Shown here one piece after another: positions 1 to 5,774 of a stretch of DNA of 64,000 bases. Origin of the DNA: a virus; IMG/VR virus record IMGVR_UViG_3300020202_000068, positions 1 to 64,000 of that record. One strand, given 5' to 3'. The notes beneath the pieces are model-generated. The model worked only from the letters and a program-made list of their open reading frames with translations. It did no database searches and was not told the origin of the DNA. A program made the translations under genes and the position numbers. Numbering within the stretch: position 1 is the first letter of the stretch; every line of letters begins with the position of its first letter.

Positions 1-335
1 AGGATCAAAGATAAGGCCTACGGAAAAGCTACTTCCCGGGACCAGGAACGATCGTGTTTGTTTTCCCGCACGGCCCGTACGTGGGCGTTGAGTTTGATGA
101 CGTGGGCCTGGACAATGCTGGCCATTCCATAAATGGCTTGGCTGCTGATGGTCATGGATGGAACCTCACCTACGAGGAACTCGACCTAGTCAAGGAGCCA
201 CCCGCTCCTTCCTCTCAAGAACTCGCCTGGTTCGATTACTGCGATCAACTCGAAGGCAAGCTCTCCCGGACTGAAGAAGAGGCGAAGAACCTCTTCCTGG
301 CGGGATGGGAAGCCGCGAAGGGAGGTGGGCCATGA
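1..335 (+). CDS. SH3-like small protein, 5' partial, apparent frameshift
   Basis: First of three tandem paralogues. The readable part from position 54 (GTG) contains a GVEFDD strand, a GHGWN turn and the tail QELAWFDYCDQLEG, matching the layout of the next two genes. Upstream of 54 this frame has a stop at 12-14 and no start codon. The neighbouring frame before about position 40 reads GSKIRPTEKLLPG, which fits the N-terminal G-(D/T)-(R/K)-V pattern of the paralogues. The two halves join if one G is removed from the CCCGGG at 36-41. The gene therefore seems to begin outside the window and to carry a one-base frameshift or sequencing error. Small beta-barrel fold inferred; function unknown. Confidence 0.6.
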
Positions 336-601
336 AATTCAACGTCGGCGACCGCGTCAGCACCTACAGCGGCAAGACAGGGACCGTGTGCCACATCCAC
401 CTGGATGGTGACGATGTATTTATCGGGGTCAAGATGGACAACCCGGGGTGGGGACTGCACGATTGCCAGAATAATTGCGAATGGGGCCTGGGGAGATATT
501 GGTGCAATGACCAGCTTGAGCTAATCACCCCCGCTATCGACCCTCAGGAGCTAGCCGAATGGGATGAAATCGACCAAGCGGCCGATGGGGGTGAGACATG
601 A
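332..601 (+). CDS. SH3-like small protein, tandem paralogue 2
   Basis: 89 residues. ATG at 332 is chosen because a GGGAGGTG Shine-Dalgarno lies 4 bases upstream; a longer reading from 305 lacks this. It reads VGDRV, a Gly-rich turn, FIGVKMDN, a His/Cys stretch (LHDCQNNCEW) and a final strand DQLELI. This resembles small SH3/KOW-like barrels often seen in phages. The C-terminal tail is PQELAEWDEIDQ, shared with its neighbours. It overlaps the previous gene and is coupled to the next by ATGA. Function unknown. Confidence 0.7.
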   Translation: MKFNVGDRVSTYSGKTGTVCHIHLDGDDVFIGVKMDNPGWGLHDCQNNCEWGLGRYWCNDQLELITPAIDPQELAEWDEIDQAADGGET

Positions 602-876
602 AGATTCCCATTGGGACCAGGGTGATCATCGCTCGATCCAGATGCGCCATGTATCAAGGATTGACTGGGAAATTTGTCGGCCCATCAAATGGGGGAGGAA
701 GCGCTGGAGTGGAACTGGACCTTCCGAGGGGCATCCATTCCTGTGGAGGACGTTGCAAGCGCGGTCATGGCAAGTATTTCCCCTGGGAGGAAATCGAGCC
801 GATCAATACGCCACCCATCCCCCCTGAGGAGCTTGCTGCCTGGGACGAGATAGATCAAGCAGGGGACGGCGCGTAA
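598..876 (+). CDS. SH3-like small protein, tandem paralogue 3
   Basis: 92 residues, starting with an ATGA overlap on the stop of the previous gene, so probably translationally coupled. It contains IGTRV, GLTGKFVG, AGVELDLPRG, the Cys/His run HSCGGRCKRGHGKY and the tail EELAAWDEIDQ. The HxCxGRCxxGHG pattern could bind a metal. It is clearly homologous to the two genes before it, pointing to local duplication. Function unknown. Confidence 0.75.
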   Translation: MKIPIGTRVIIARSRCAMYQGLTGKFVGPSNGGGSAGVELDLPRGIHSCGGRCKRGHGKYFPWEEIEPINTPPIPPEELAAWDEIDQAGDGA

Positions 877-1382
877 GGCGGGCTTCCCTCGTCATTAGGG
901 TGACTAATAGCCCCAATGCGATGCTCCTGCGTCTGTCTCTCGGATCGTCTAACCCCGATGCGGCTTACTGAGGGAGTTACGGTGCATGACTTGTGACCGG
1001 GACGTAGCCCGCATTGCTGGATCAACTACCAGCCCGTGGCCCGGGAACGCAATCGCTGGGTGATGGCGATCGCCGCTACAGCCTTTGGCCGCATAAGGCC
1101 CACCAGTCATCACGACGGTGGGTACTTCTATTCCGCGTTCTTTTGGTGATGCAGGAAGAACAACGCGGCAGCAAGAAACCTGCCCAAGAGAGTCTGTCGG
1201 CGCATAGAAAAGCCCAAGAGGGATTGCTCTCTCCTGGGCCTTCCATTTGCTTGGGTTGCTCAACACCCCAGCACGGACAGACGACGCATTGAATTGGTTG
1301 GCCACTTCCATGTGGCGAGCTTCCGTGCATGAGGACTGTGTTGAGCTGCTCCCACAATACCACATCCACGAGGAAATAGGCA
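877..1382 (+). other. Non-coding gap with inverted repeats
   Basis: About 500 bases without a convincing gene. The longest reading (minus strand, 949-1551) is antisense to a supported gene and has Arg/Ser/Cys-rich shadow-like composition. Short inverted repeats are visible, including CGGG/CCCG around 1000-1013 and a terminator-like hairpin at 1211-1240. No complete tRNA was found. Confidence 0.5.
1211..1240 (+). terminator. Terminator-like hairpin
   Basis: GCCCAAGAG at 1212-1220 pairs with CTCCTGGGC at 1231-1239 (8 of 9 pairs) around a 10-base loop, with A-rich sequence before it and CTTCC after it. It lies before the next gene cluster. There is no long T-run, so it may instead be an RNA structural element. 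Confidence 0.4.
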
Positions 1383-1625
1383 ATGCTGCTCTACCGAACC
1401 GGGCCTGGCACCGACCAGTCCCAATGGAAGATCGTCCAGATCGCTGACAAAGACGAGGACAACTTCGTCTGCGAATGCGAGACGCCTGAATTGGCACAAC
1501 TGATCGTGTCCTGCGTGAACACGATCGACTACCTGGCACCATTCGACCCACGTCTGCTCTCCAAGGCCAACCTCATGAATGCCTGGAAGCGGGTCAGGTC
1601 GGCAAATAAAGGGGAAATCGTTTAA
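1383..1625 (+). CDS. Hypothetical phage protein (80 aa)
   Basis: Starts at ATG 1383 behind GAGGAAATAG. Acidic N-terminal half (IADKDEDNFVCECETPE) and a mixed alpha/beta look; no recognised family. The stop TAA overlaps the next start (TAATG at 1623-1627), so it heads a coupled small-gene operon running to about 3124. Confidence 0.65.
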   Translation: MLLYRTGPGTDQSQWKIVQIADKDEDNFVCECETPELAQLIVSCVNTIDYLAPFDPRLLSKANLMNAWKRVRSANKGEIV

Positions 1626-1840
1626 TGGCGATCAAGAATCGTCTGGGGCAGGAAGTGACTGGCTGGGAGGCTTTAGTCGTCACAGCTGAGCACCAGCGTG
1701 ACCTCTATGGTGAGGAGATTGTGGCCATCGCCAGATTATTCGGGATCACGGCCTGGGAATACAAGAACCTCAGCGGCCCGCAGGTACTCCATCTGGCGGA
1801 CTGTATCAAAGAAGCAATTAAGGAGTTACCCCAAGAATGA
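1625..1840 (+). CDS. Hypothetical phage protein (71 aa)
   Basis: Coupled to the preceding gene by TAATG and to the following one by ATGA. Helical sequence with no clear motif apart from an LFGITAWEY segment. No recognised family; function unknown. Confidence 0.65.
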   Translation: MAIKNRLGQEVTGWEALVVTAEHQRDLYGEEIVAIARLFGITAWEYKNLSGPQVLHLADCIKEAIKELPQE

Positions 1841-2130
1841 AGCTCAGTAGTCACGTCTCAGGTGATGGCCATGTGTTTTATTTGGCTATAGACGATCCAC
1901 GGCACATTGTGGTCGCATGGGTCGGCAAGGATCATGAATCGGAGGCGACGGAGATCGTTCGCCGCTTCAACGCTCATGAGGAGCTGGTAGAGACGCTGGA
2001 AATGCAGATCGCCAGGGTGGAAGGCCATTGGGACCATCCACTGCTCGTTAAATACGGTCCGCTAAGGACTGATCCGGCGACTGATATGGCCATCATGGCC
2101 AGGGCGATGCTGGCCAAACTCAAGGAGTAA
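1837..2130 (+). CDS. Hypothetical phage protein (97 aa)
   Basis: ATGA overlap with the gene before. The N-terminal half reads as beta strands (HVFYLAIDD, IVVAWVG) and the C-terminal half as helix. Function unknown. Its end, CAAGGAGTAA, supplies the Shine-Dalgarno for the tiny gene at 2134. Confidence 0.65.
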   Translation: MKLSSHVSGDGHVFYLAIDDPRHIVVAWVGKDHESEATEIVRRFNAHEELVETLEMQIARVEGHWDHPLLVKYGPLRTDPATDMAIMARAMLAKLKE

Positions 2131-2133
2131 CCC

Positions 2134-2211
2134 ATGGACTATCTCATCCTCATCAGCCTGTTCACGCTGGCCGTGATCGGGCATGAATTACCACGCTGGA
2201 GGGCCACATGA
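2134..2211 (+). CDS. Tiny single-pass membrane protein (25 aa)
   Basis: A micro-ORF: ATG at 2134 follows AAGGAG by 6 bases and the stop at 2209-2211 overlaps the next ATG (ATGA). Residues 4-15 (LILISLFTLAVI) form a short hydrophobic helix. The tight spacing and coupling on both sides support real translation. Function unknown. Confidence 0.55.
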   Translation: MDYLILISLFTLAVIGHELPRWRAT

Positions 2212-2405
2212 CAAGCCTGGAGATTAGGAGCCAACCGGCTCCTGAGTTCGGGAACTTCCACGTCTGGGCCTATCGTGGCGAGCAGTGGAAGCATTTAGGT
2301 TCTTTTCTCGTCCGCAAGGAGGCGGAAGCATGTTTCAAAGAGCATTTACGGGAAATCGCCATCCAGGATGGCTCGGACTACTTGTTTGGTCAGCGACCAG
2401 CATAG
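2208..2405 (+). CDS. Hypothetical phage protein (65 aa)
   Basis: Coupled by ATGA to the micro-ORF before it. It contains FHVWAYRGEQW and FLVRKEAEACFKEH, like short proteins that act as cytosolic accessory factors, but no family is recognised. Its last third overlaps the lipoprotein gene at 2330 in another frame. Confidence 0.65.
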   Translation: MTSLEIRSQPAPEFGNFHVWAYRGEQWKHLGSFLVRKEAEACFKEHLREIAIQDGSDYLFGQRPA

Positions 2406-2509
2406 TCCTCTGGGCCGGCTGTGCCCGGGACAAAGTGACCGTCAAGGCTGAAATGAAGCCTTTTACGAACGATCTGACCTGCACCATTCAATACGAGGTG
2501 AGTCGATGA
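2330..2509 (+). CDS. Small predicted lipoprotein (59 aa)
   Basis: ATG 2330 is preceded by AAGGAGG with 7 bases between, so this start is preferred to the longer reading from 2285. A hydrophobic stretch (WLGLLVWSATSIVL) ends in the lipobox LWAGC, predicting lipid attachment at the Cys and a mature part of about 33 residues. The start overlaps the previous gene out of frame. An outer-membrane lysis or exclusion role is possible, but there is no Rz-type partner next to it. Confidence 0.6.
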   Translation: MFQRAFTGNRHPGWLGLLVWSATSIVLWAGCARDKVTVKAEMKPFTNDLTCTIQYEVSR

Positions 2510-2757
2510 TCTATCTCGCGTGGCTGGGTGGCATCGCTGCCATCTGGCTCGTTGTGGCTGGGGTGATCGCCGGGACGTTCTTTAAGAACAGCAGCGAGGC
2601 TAAGCGATGGGACGCTGTCGCCATATTCCTCTGGCCATTCACGCTGTTCTTCCTCAGCACGTTTGGCCTGGGGATATTCATCGGCGACTCCATCCGCCGG
2701 AAATGGCCCTGGCTGGCCAACTCGGATGAGTGGGATCAACGAAAGGACAACCCGTGA
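2506..2757 (+). CDS. Two-helix membrane protein (83 aa)
   Basis: ATGA overlap with the lipoprotein gene. Two hydrophobic segments are visible, about residues 3-26 and 39-60, followed by a basic RRKWPW stretch. The C-terminus NSDEWDQRKDNP resembles the shared DEWDQ tail of other small proteins here. It could be holin-like, but nothing specific shows it. Confidence 0.65.
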   Translation: MIYLAWLGGIAAIWLVVAGVIAGTFFKNSSEAKRWDAVAIFLWPFTLFFLSTFGLGIFIGDSIRRKWPWLANSDEWDQRKDNP

Positions 2758-2924
2758 ACCGCTGGACCATTCGATTCGAAATCGACGGCATCAAGGAGAC
2801 CCGCATCTCTCCCTGGATGCCTGATGCCAATGCGGCTTTAGTTTGGCTATATCGCCAGAAGCCCTTAATCCTCAGATGCCTGGAGACCTTGGTCGTCAGG
2901 CCCTACCAAAAGGGGGATTCATGA
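2754..2924 (+). CDS. Hypothetical phage protein (56 aa)
   Basis: Starts at GTG 2754, which overlaps the previous stop as GTGA. A strand-rich start (RWTIRFEIDGIKETRIS) is followed by a helix. Coupled by ATGA to the next gene. Function unknown. Confidence 0.55.
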   Translation: MNRWTIRFEIDGIKETRISPWMPDANAALVWLYRQKPLILRCLETLVVRPYQKGDS

Positions 2925-3124
2925 TCACGTTCGAGGATGGGTATTTCGAGGTCTTAAAGGAGCATAGCTGCCTGGAGACGGGTGGGGAGTCGGTCGATGT
3001 CTCTGGGAATGGGGCTGATGTCGTGCGGGTGAATGATCGTGAGGTCGTCGTGACCATGCCAAATGGTGGTTACGTGCGTCTCTGGTCCACTCACCCGATT
3101 AAAGCGAAGTGCAAGCCTGAGTAA
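2921..3124 (+). CDS. Hypothetical phage protein (67 aa)
   Basis: ATG 2921 overlaps the previous stop as ATGA; a longer reading from 2843 ignores this coupling. Mostly beta pattern (ITFEDGYFEVLKE, VRVNDREVVVTMPNGGYVRLW). Last gene of the small-gene operon; a hairpin follows at 3138. Confidence 0.6.
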   Translation: MITFEDGYFEVLKEHSCLETGGESVDVSGNGADVVRVNDREVVVTMPNGGYVRLWSTHPIKAKCKPE

Positions 3125-3137
3125 CGTCCCGTAATCG

Positions 3138-3160
3138 GCCGCCCTAGTAATAGGGCTGCC
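3138..3160 (+). terminator. Hairpin after the small-gene operon
   Basis: GCCCTA (3141-3146), loop GTAA, TAGGGC (3151-3156), extended by GGC/GCC outside one mismatch. It separates the 1383-3124 operon from the amidoligase unit. No T-run follows, so it may be weak or rho-assisted. Confidence 0.45.
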
Positions 3161-3175
3161 ATTTATCGGTCGTTC

Positions 3176-3182
3176 CTGTCAC
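3176..3182 (+). promoter_or_regulatory. CTGTCAC motif
   Basis: Copy of the recurring CTGTCAC motif, ending 17 bases before the amidoligase start at 3200. Confidence 0.4.
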
Positions 3183-3199
3183 TAATCGAGGAGTCTTTT

Positions 3200-4510
3200 A
3201 TGGTCACGGCAATCGTGGGCCAGGGTCCGCCCTTGGCCAAATCCCTGCACCCTGGCAGGCTGGTGAAGCTGCTCCAAGCCAGCAAGACCCAGGTGGGCTA
3301 CAACCACCGCCCGCCCGTCAATCGCGTCCTGCGGGTCCACAGTAAATACAGCTGGAAGGAGCAGCCCTGCGTTTACCTCCAGGATGAGCTAACCGGTACC
3401 ACCTACGGCACCACCGAGCTGGACAGCGTGTTCGCGGCGGTCAGTCGGCGCGAGAAGGCCGAATACCGGGACGAACTCACGAAGCTCTACATCTCCGGGA
3501 AACGCTCCCTGGGGGGTAATGGCTGTGGGGGACGCGGGACCGACCCGGAGGTGTTCGTGGTGAACGGGGAGGGCGAGATCATCCCCGCCTACCTGTTCCT
3601 CCCGTCCAAGGCCGCGCCGCTCTATATGAAGGGGGCCCTGGGGGACGTGAAGGCCTTCTACGACGGCTTCCAGGCTGAGTTCACGGTCGGCGTGGCTGGC
3701 TGCCACGAGAACCTCTGTCACGATGTCCGGTTGGGATTGAAGTCGATCTACGAGGCGGCTAAGAAGCTCGACCCCACAGCCAAGCTGACACATCAATGCG
3801 TCCTGGACCTGCCTGAGCACGTTTGGGCCACCACCCCCGCTGAGCAGCGAGTCTTGGGCTGCGATCCCTCCTCGAATGTCTATTTCGAGGGACCGAATCC
3901 CCGCCTGGGAACCGCCGAGGAGCTGCCTTTCCGCTTTGCGGGCTGCCACCTGCATTATGCGATCGGCAGCGATCAGTCCCTGAAGGCTAAGCAGGGGATC
4001 GTGAAGCTCCTGGATGCGATCTCGGGGGTCTGCTCAGTCAGCCTCCTGCGGGGCCTGGAAGACCCGCGTCGCCGGGCCTTCTATGGCCTGGCGGGGGAAT
4101 ACCGGCTGCCGCAGCACGGGCTGGAATGGCGGACGCTGAGTTCCGCGATTCTGATCCACCCGGTCGTTTGGCATTTGGTCTGCGATCTGTCCCGGAAGGT
4201 CGTGGCGATTGCCTTGAGCGATCAGGCCTTTATCTGGGACTGCTCCGCTGATGAGGCTCAGCAGGTCATTAACGACCTGAACGTCCCGCTGGCCGAAGAG
4301 ATCATCCACCGCAACGAGAAAGCCTTACACGCGATCTTGCTCGGCACGTATGGAGCCCAGGAGGTCATCGAGAAGTCCACCCGGCTGATCCTGGAAGGGG
4401 CGGAGAACTGCCTGCCATCGCTGGATGTGGTCGCCAACTGGCACCTCAACGAGGCCCAGTGGCCCCGCCAACCGCAAATGAGAAACACCACACTCAAGGC
4501 GAAGCCATGA
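3200..4510 (+). CDS. Phage amidoligase, COOH-NH2 ligase type 2 family
   Basis: 436 residues. Matches by eye the glutamine-synthetase-fold COOH-NH2 ligases of phages: GTDPEVFV near residue 113 (metal/ATP end), a QAEFTVG strand near 155, an R-GL helix near 178, LGCDPSSNVY near 216 and AGCHLHYAIG near 247, then LEWRTLSSAI. Members are predicted to join a carboxyl to an amino group using ATP, on small molecules or peptides. It is the first gene of a cassette with a second amidoligase (5775) and a class II glutamine amidotransferase (8816). Start chosen by GAGGAGTC 9 bases upstream of ATG. The stop overlaps the next start. Confidence 0.85.
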   Translation: MVTAIVGQGPPLAKSLHPGRLVKLLQASKTQVGYNHRPPVNRVLRVHSKYSWKEQPCVYLQDELTGTTYGTTELDSVFAAVSRREKAEYRDELTKLYISGKRSLGGNGCGGRGTDPEVFVVNGEGEIIPAYLFLPSKAAPLYMKGALGDVKAFYDGFQAEFTVGVAGCHENLCHDVRLGLKSIYEAAKKLDPTAKLTHQCVLDLPEHVWATTPAEQRVLGCDPSSNVYFEGPNPRLGTAEELPFRFAGCHLHYAIGSDQSLKAKQGIVKLLDAISGVCSVSLLRGLEDPRRRAFYGLAGEYRLPQHGLEWRTLSSAILIHPVVWHLVCDLSRKVVAIALSDQAFIWDCSADEAQQVINDLNVPLAEEIIHRNEKALHAILLGTYGAQEVIEKSTRLILEGAENCLPSLDVVANWHLNEAQWPRQPQMRNTTLKAKP

Positions 4511-5037
4511 CGGGTTACCTGCAAAATATCCTTCTTCAACCGCACCACCAAAGGAGCAATGCCGTGTCTGTTACCGCATCTATCAACCCCCTGCCGGTGT
4601 ACGTCACCGATGCAGACGTGAACCGGGTAGCACCCAAGAAAGAGGAGGATTGGGTCGTTAATTTTGGCGACCCGAACGACAGCGTTGAAGAGTTTCCGTT
4701 CTGCTGTGCCATCGGCGTCATCGGGCACGCGATCGCCACTGAAGGTGACTACGACCGAGAGATTGAGAGCCTCACGCCGCAGCACGGAGAAGCCTTCTTG
4801 AAAGCCATGAAGGAGGAGGTGGCTGGACGTTCTCGGGAAGGTCTAATCCTCTACACCGTCACCGACAACCAAGTGGTGGAGCGGGCAGGCCTGGAGGCGG
4901 TTGGCTTTCAAATCATGGCCGTCTTCAAGAACCCTAAGACCGGCAATCGGATCACGCTTTACGGTCTTTTGGTGAACCAGCCGCGTAGCCGGCCGGTCCA
5001 CCCTAAGGCCGCGAAGAAGAAGCTGAAGCGTAAATAG
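4507..5037 (+). CDS. Cassette protein, possibly acetyltransferase-like
   Basis: 176 residues from ATG 4507 (ATGA overlap with the amidoligase). An alternative start is GTG 4563, behind AAAGGAGC. The C-terminal half has NQVVERAGLEAVGF followed by FKNPKTGNRITLYGLLV, which resembles the last helix and strands of a GNAT-type domain (neighbour residues then GF). The acceptor and catalytic parts are not clear, so the assignment is weak. The C-terminus is very basic (AAKKKLKRK). It shares a transcript with the amidoligase and is followed by a strong terminator. Confidence 0.6.
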   Translation: MTGYLQNILLQPHHQRSNAVSVTASINPLPVYVTDADVNRVAPKKEEDWVVNFGDPNDSVEEFPFCCAIGVIGHAIATEGDYDREIESLTPQHGEAFLKAMKEEVAGRSREGLILYTVTDNQVVERAGLEAVGFQIMAVFKNPKTGNRITLYGLLVNQPRSRPVHPKAAKKKLKRK

Positions 5038-5084
5038 TCCAGCCCTAGCTTTCGACAAAATGTAAGCGCAGGCTGCTTCTCACG

Positions 5085-5121
5085 GGCTCCGCCGGCTAAT
5101 AAGCTGGCGGGGCCTTTTTTT
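5085..5121 (+). terminator. Rho-independent terminator
   Basis: Stem 5085-5097 with 5102-5114 (GGCTCCGCCGGCT against AGCTGGCGGGGCC), a 4-base loop and a run of seven T. Ends the amidoligase transcript. Confidence 0.9.
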
Positions 5122-5149
5122 GTTGAGTGGACGGACCAATGTTTGGTTC

Positions 5150-5156
5150 CTGTCAC
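5150..5156 (+). promoter_or_regulatory. CTGTCAC motif
   Basis: Recurring motif just after the terminator and 33 bases before the start at 5190; likely part of a promoter or operator for a single-gene transcript. Confidence 0.4.
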
Positions 5157-5189
5157 GAAGTCCCATGTTTTTCTTAGGAGGTAGGTTTC

Positions 5190-5612
5190 ATGGCTGTGAA
5201 AGCGACTATTGGTGGCGGTGGTCAGGTCGGCACGCTCTCGTTCAACGAGATCATCGGCTACACGCCGGGTCAGGGCCGGGGGGACGCGAAGAAGAACTGC
5301 TACCAGAATGTCAACAATGGCAACATTCTGGTCGTGTTCGGCGTCAACGCCCAGCTCGTCGAGTACGAGCGCCGGCCCAGCGGCAAGCGGACCAACCGCA
5401 CCGGACTGACGCGGGCCGGTATGTTCGTGATCGAGAAGAAGACGGGCAAGCTCCGTCCGGTGACGGCCGACCGCAGCCCTGATGGCAAGAAGGTTTGGGT
5501 GCCGTACTCGGGCTCGATCACCATCGGGGGTAACCCCCACGTCATCCAGCCAGGCCAGAACGCCCAGGCGGCTGGCAGCGACGAGTACGACGACGAAGAC
5601 GGCGAGGCCTAG
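5190..5612 (+). CDS. Unknown 140-aa protein, probably highly expressed
   Basis: Excellent ribosome binding site (AGGAGGTAGG) before ATG 5190. The gene stands alone between a strong terminator and a second hairpin. Gly/Asn-rich N-terminal half (GGGGQVGTLSFNEIIGY), basic middle, and an acidic tail SDEYDDEDGEA. No family recognised. Lying inside the amidoligase cassette, with an unstructured acidic C-terminus, it could be a substrate or carrier for the ligases, but this is speculation. An ssDNA-binding role would also fit an acidic tail. Confidence 0.75.
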   Translation: MAVKATIGGGGQVGTLSFNEIIGYTPGQGRGDAKKNCYQNVNNGNILVVFGVNAQLVEYERRPSGKRTNRTGLTRAGMFVIEKKTGKLRPVTADRSPDGKKVWVPYSGSITIGGNPHVIQPGQNAQAAGSDEYDDEDGEA

Positions 5613-5628
5613 GCAATCTGGGCTAACC

Positions 5629-5680
5629 CAAAAGCGACATGACTGTGTCGCTTTTGACGTAAGTCCTTATCCGACGTGAG
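5629..5680 (+). repeat. Dispersed hairpin repeat, copy A (terminator-like)
   Basis: AAAAGCGACA (5630-5639) pairs with TGTCGCTTTT (5646-5655); then GACGTAAGTCCTTAT and CCGACGTG. Two other copies are at 31033-31074 and 39333-39380. The hairpin with A and T arms could end transcription of 5190-5612, in either direction. Confidence 0.75.
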
Positions 5681-5738
5681 TCGCGGAGGTCCGTTCACCG
5701 GCCCTGGGCAGTAGCTTAGGGCCGAGACGCGGTTTTCC

Positions 5739-5745
5739 CTGTCAC
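5739..5745 (+). promoter_or_regulatory. CTGTCAC motif
   Basis: Reads CCCTGTCACAAAAC; 29 bases before the start at 5775. Confidence 0.4.
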
Positions 5746-5774
5746 AAAACCTAGAGGAGGAAGGAGGGGATGCT

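Noticed and set aside
949-1551. 200-aa minus-strand ORF
   Set aside because: Arg/Ser/Cys-rich shadow composition, overlaps antisense with the well-supported gene at 1383 and has no clear ribosome binding site.
2208-2509. Rz/Rz1 spanin pair
   Set aside because: The small lipoprotein overlaps the gene at 2208 out of frame like Rz1, but that gene has no membrane helix or coiled coil.
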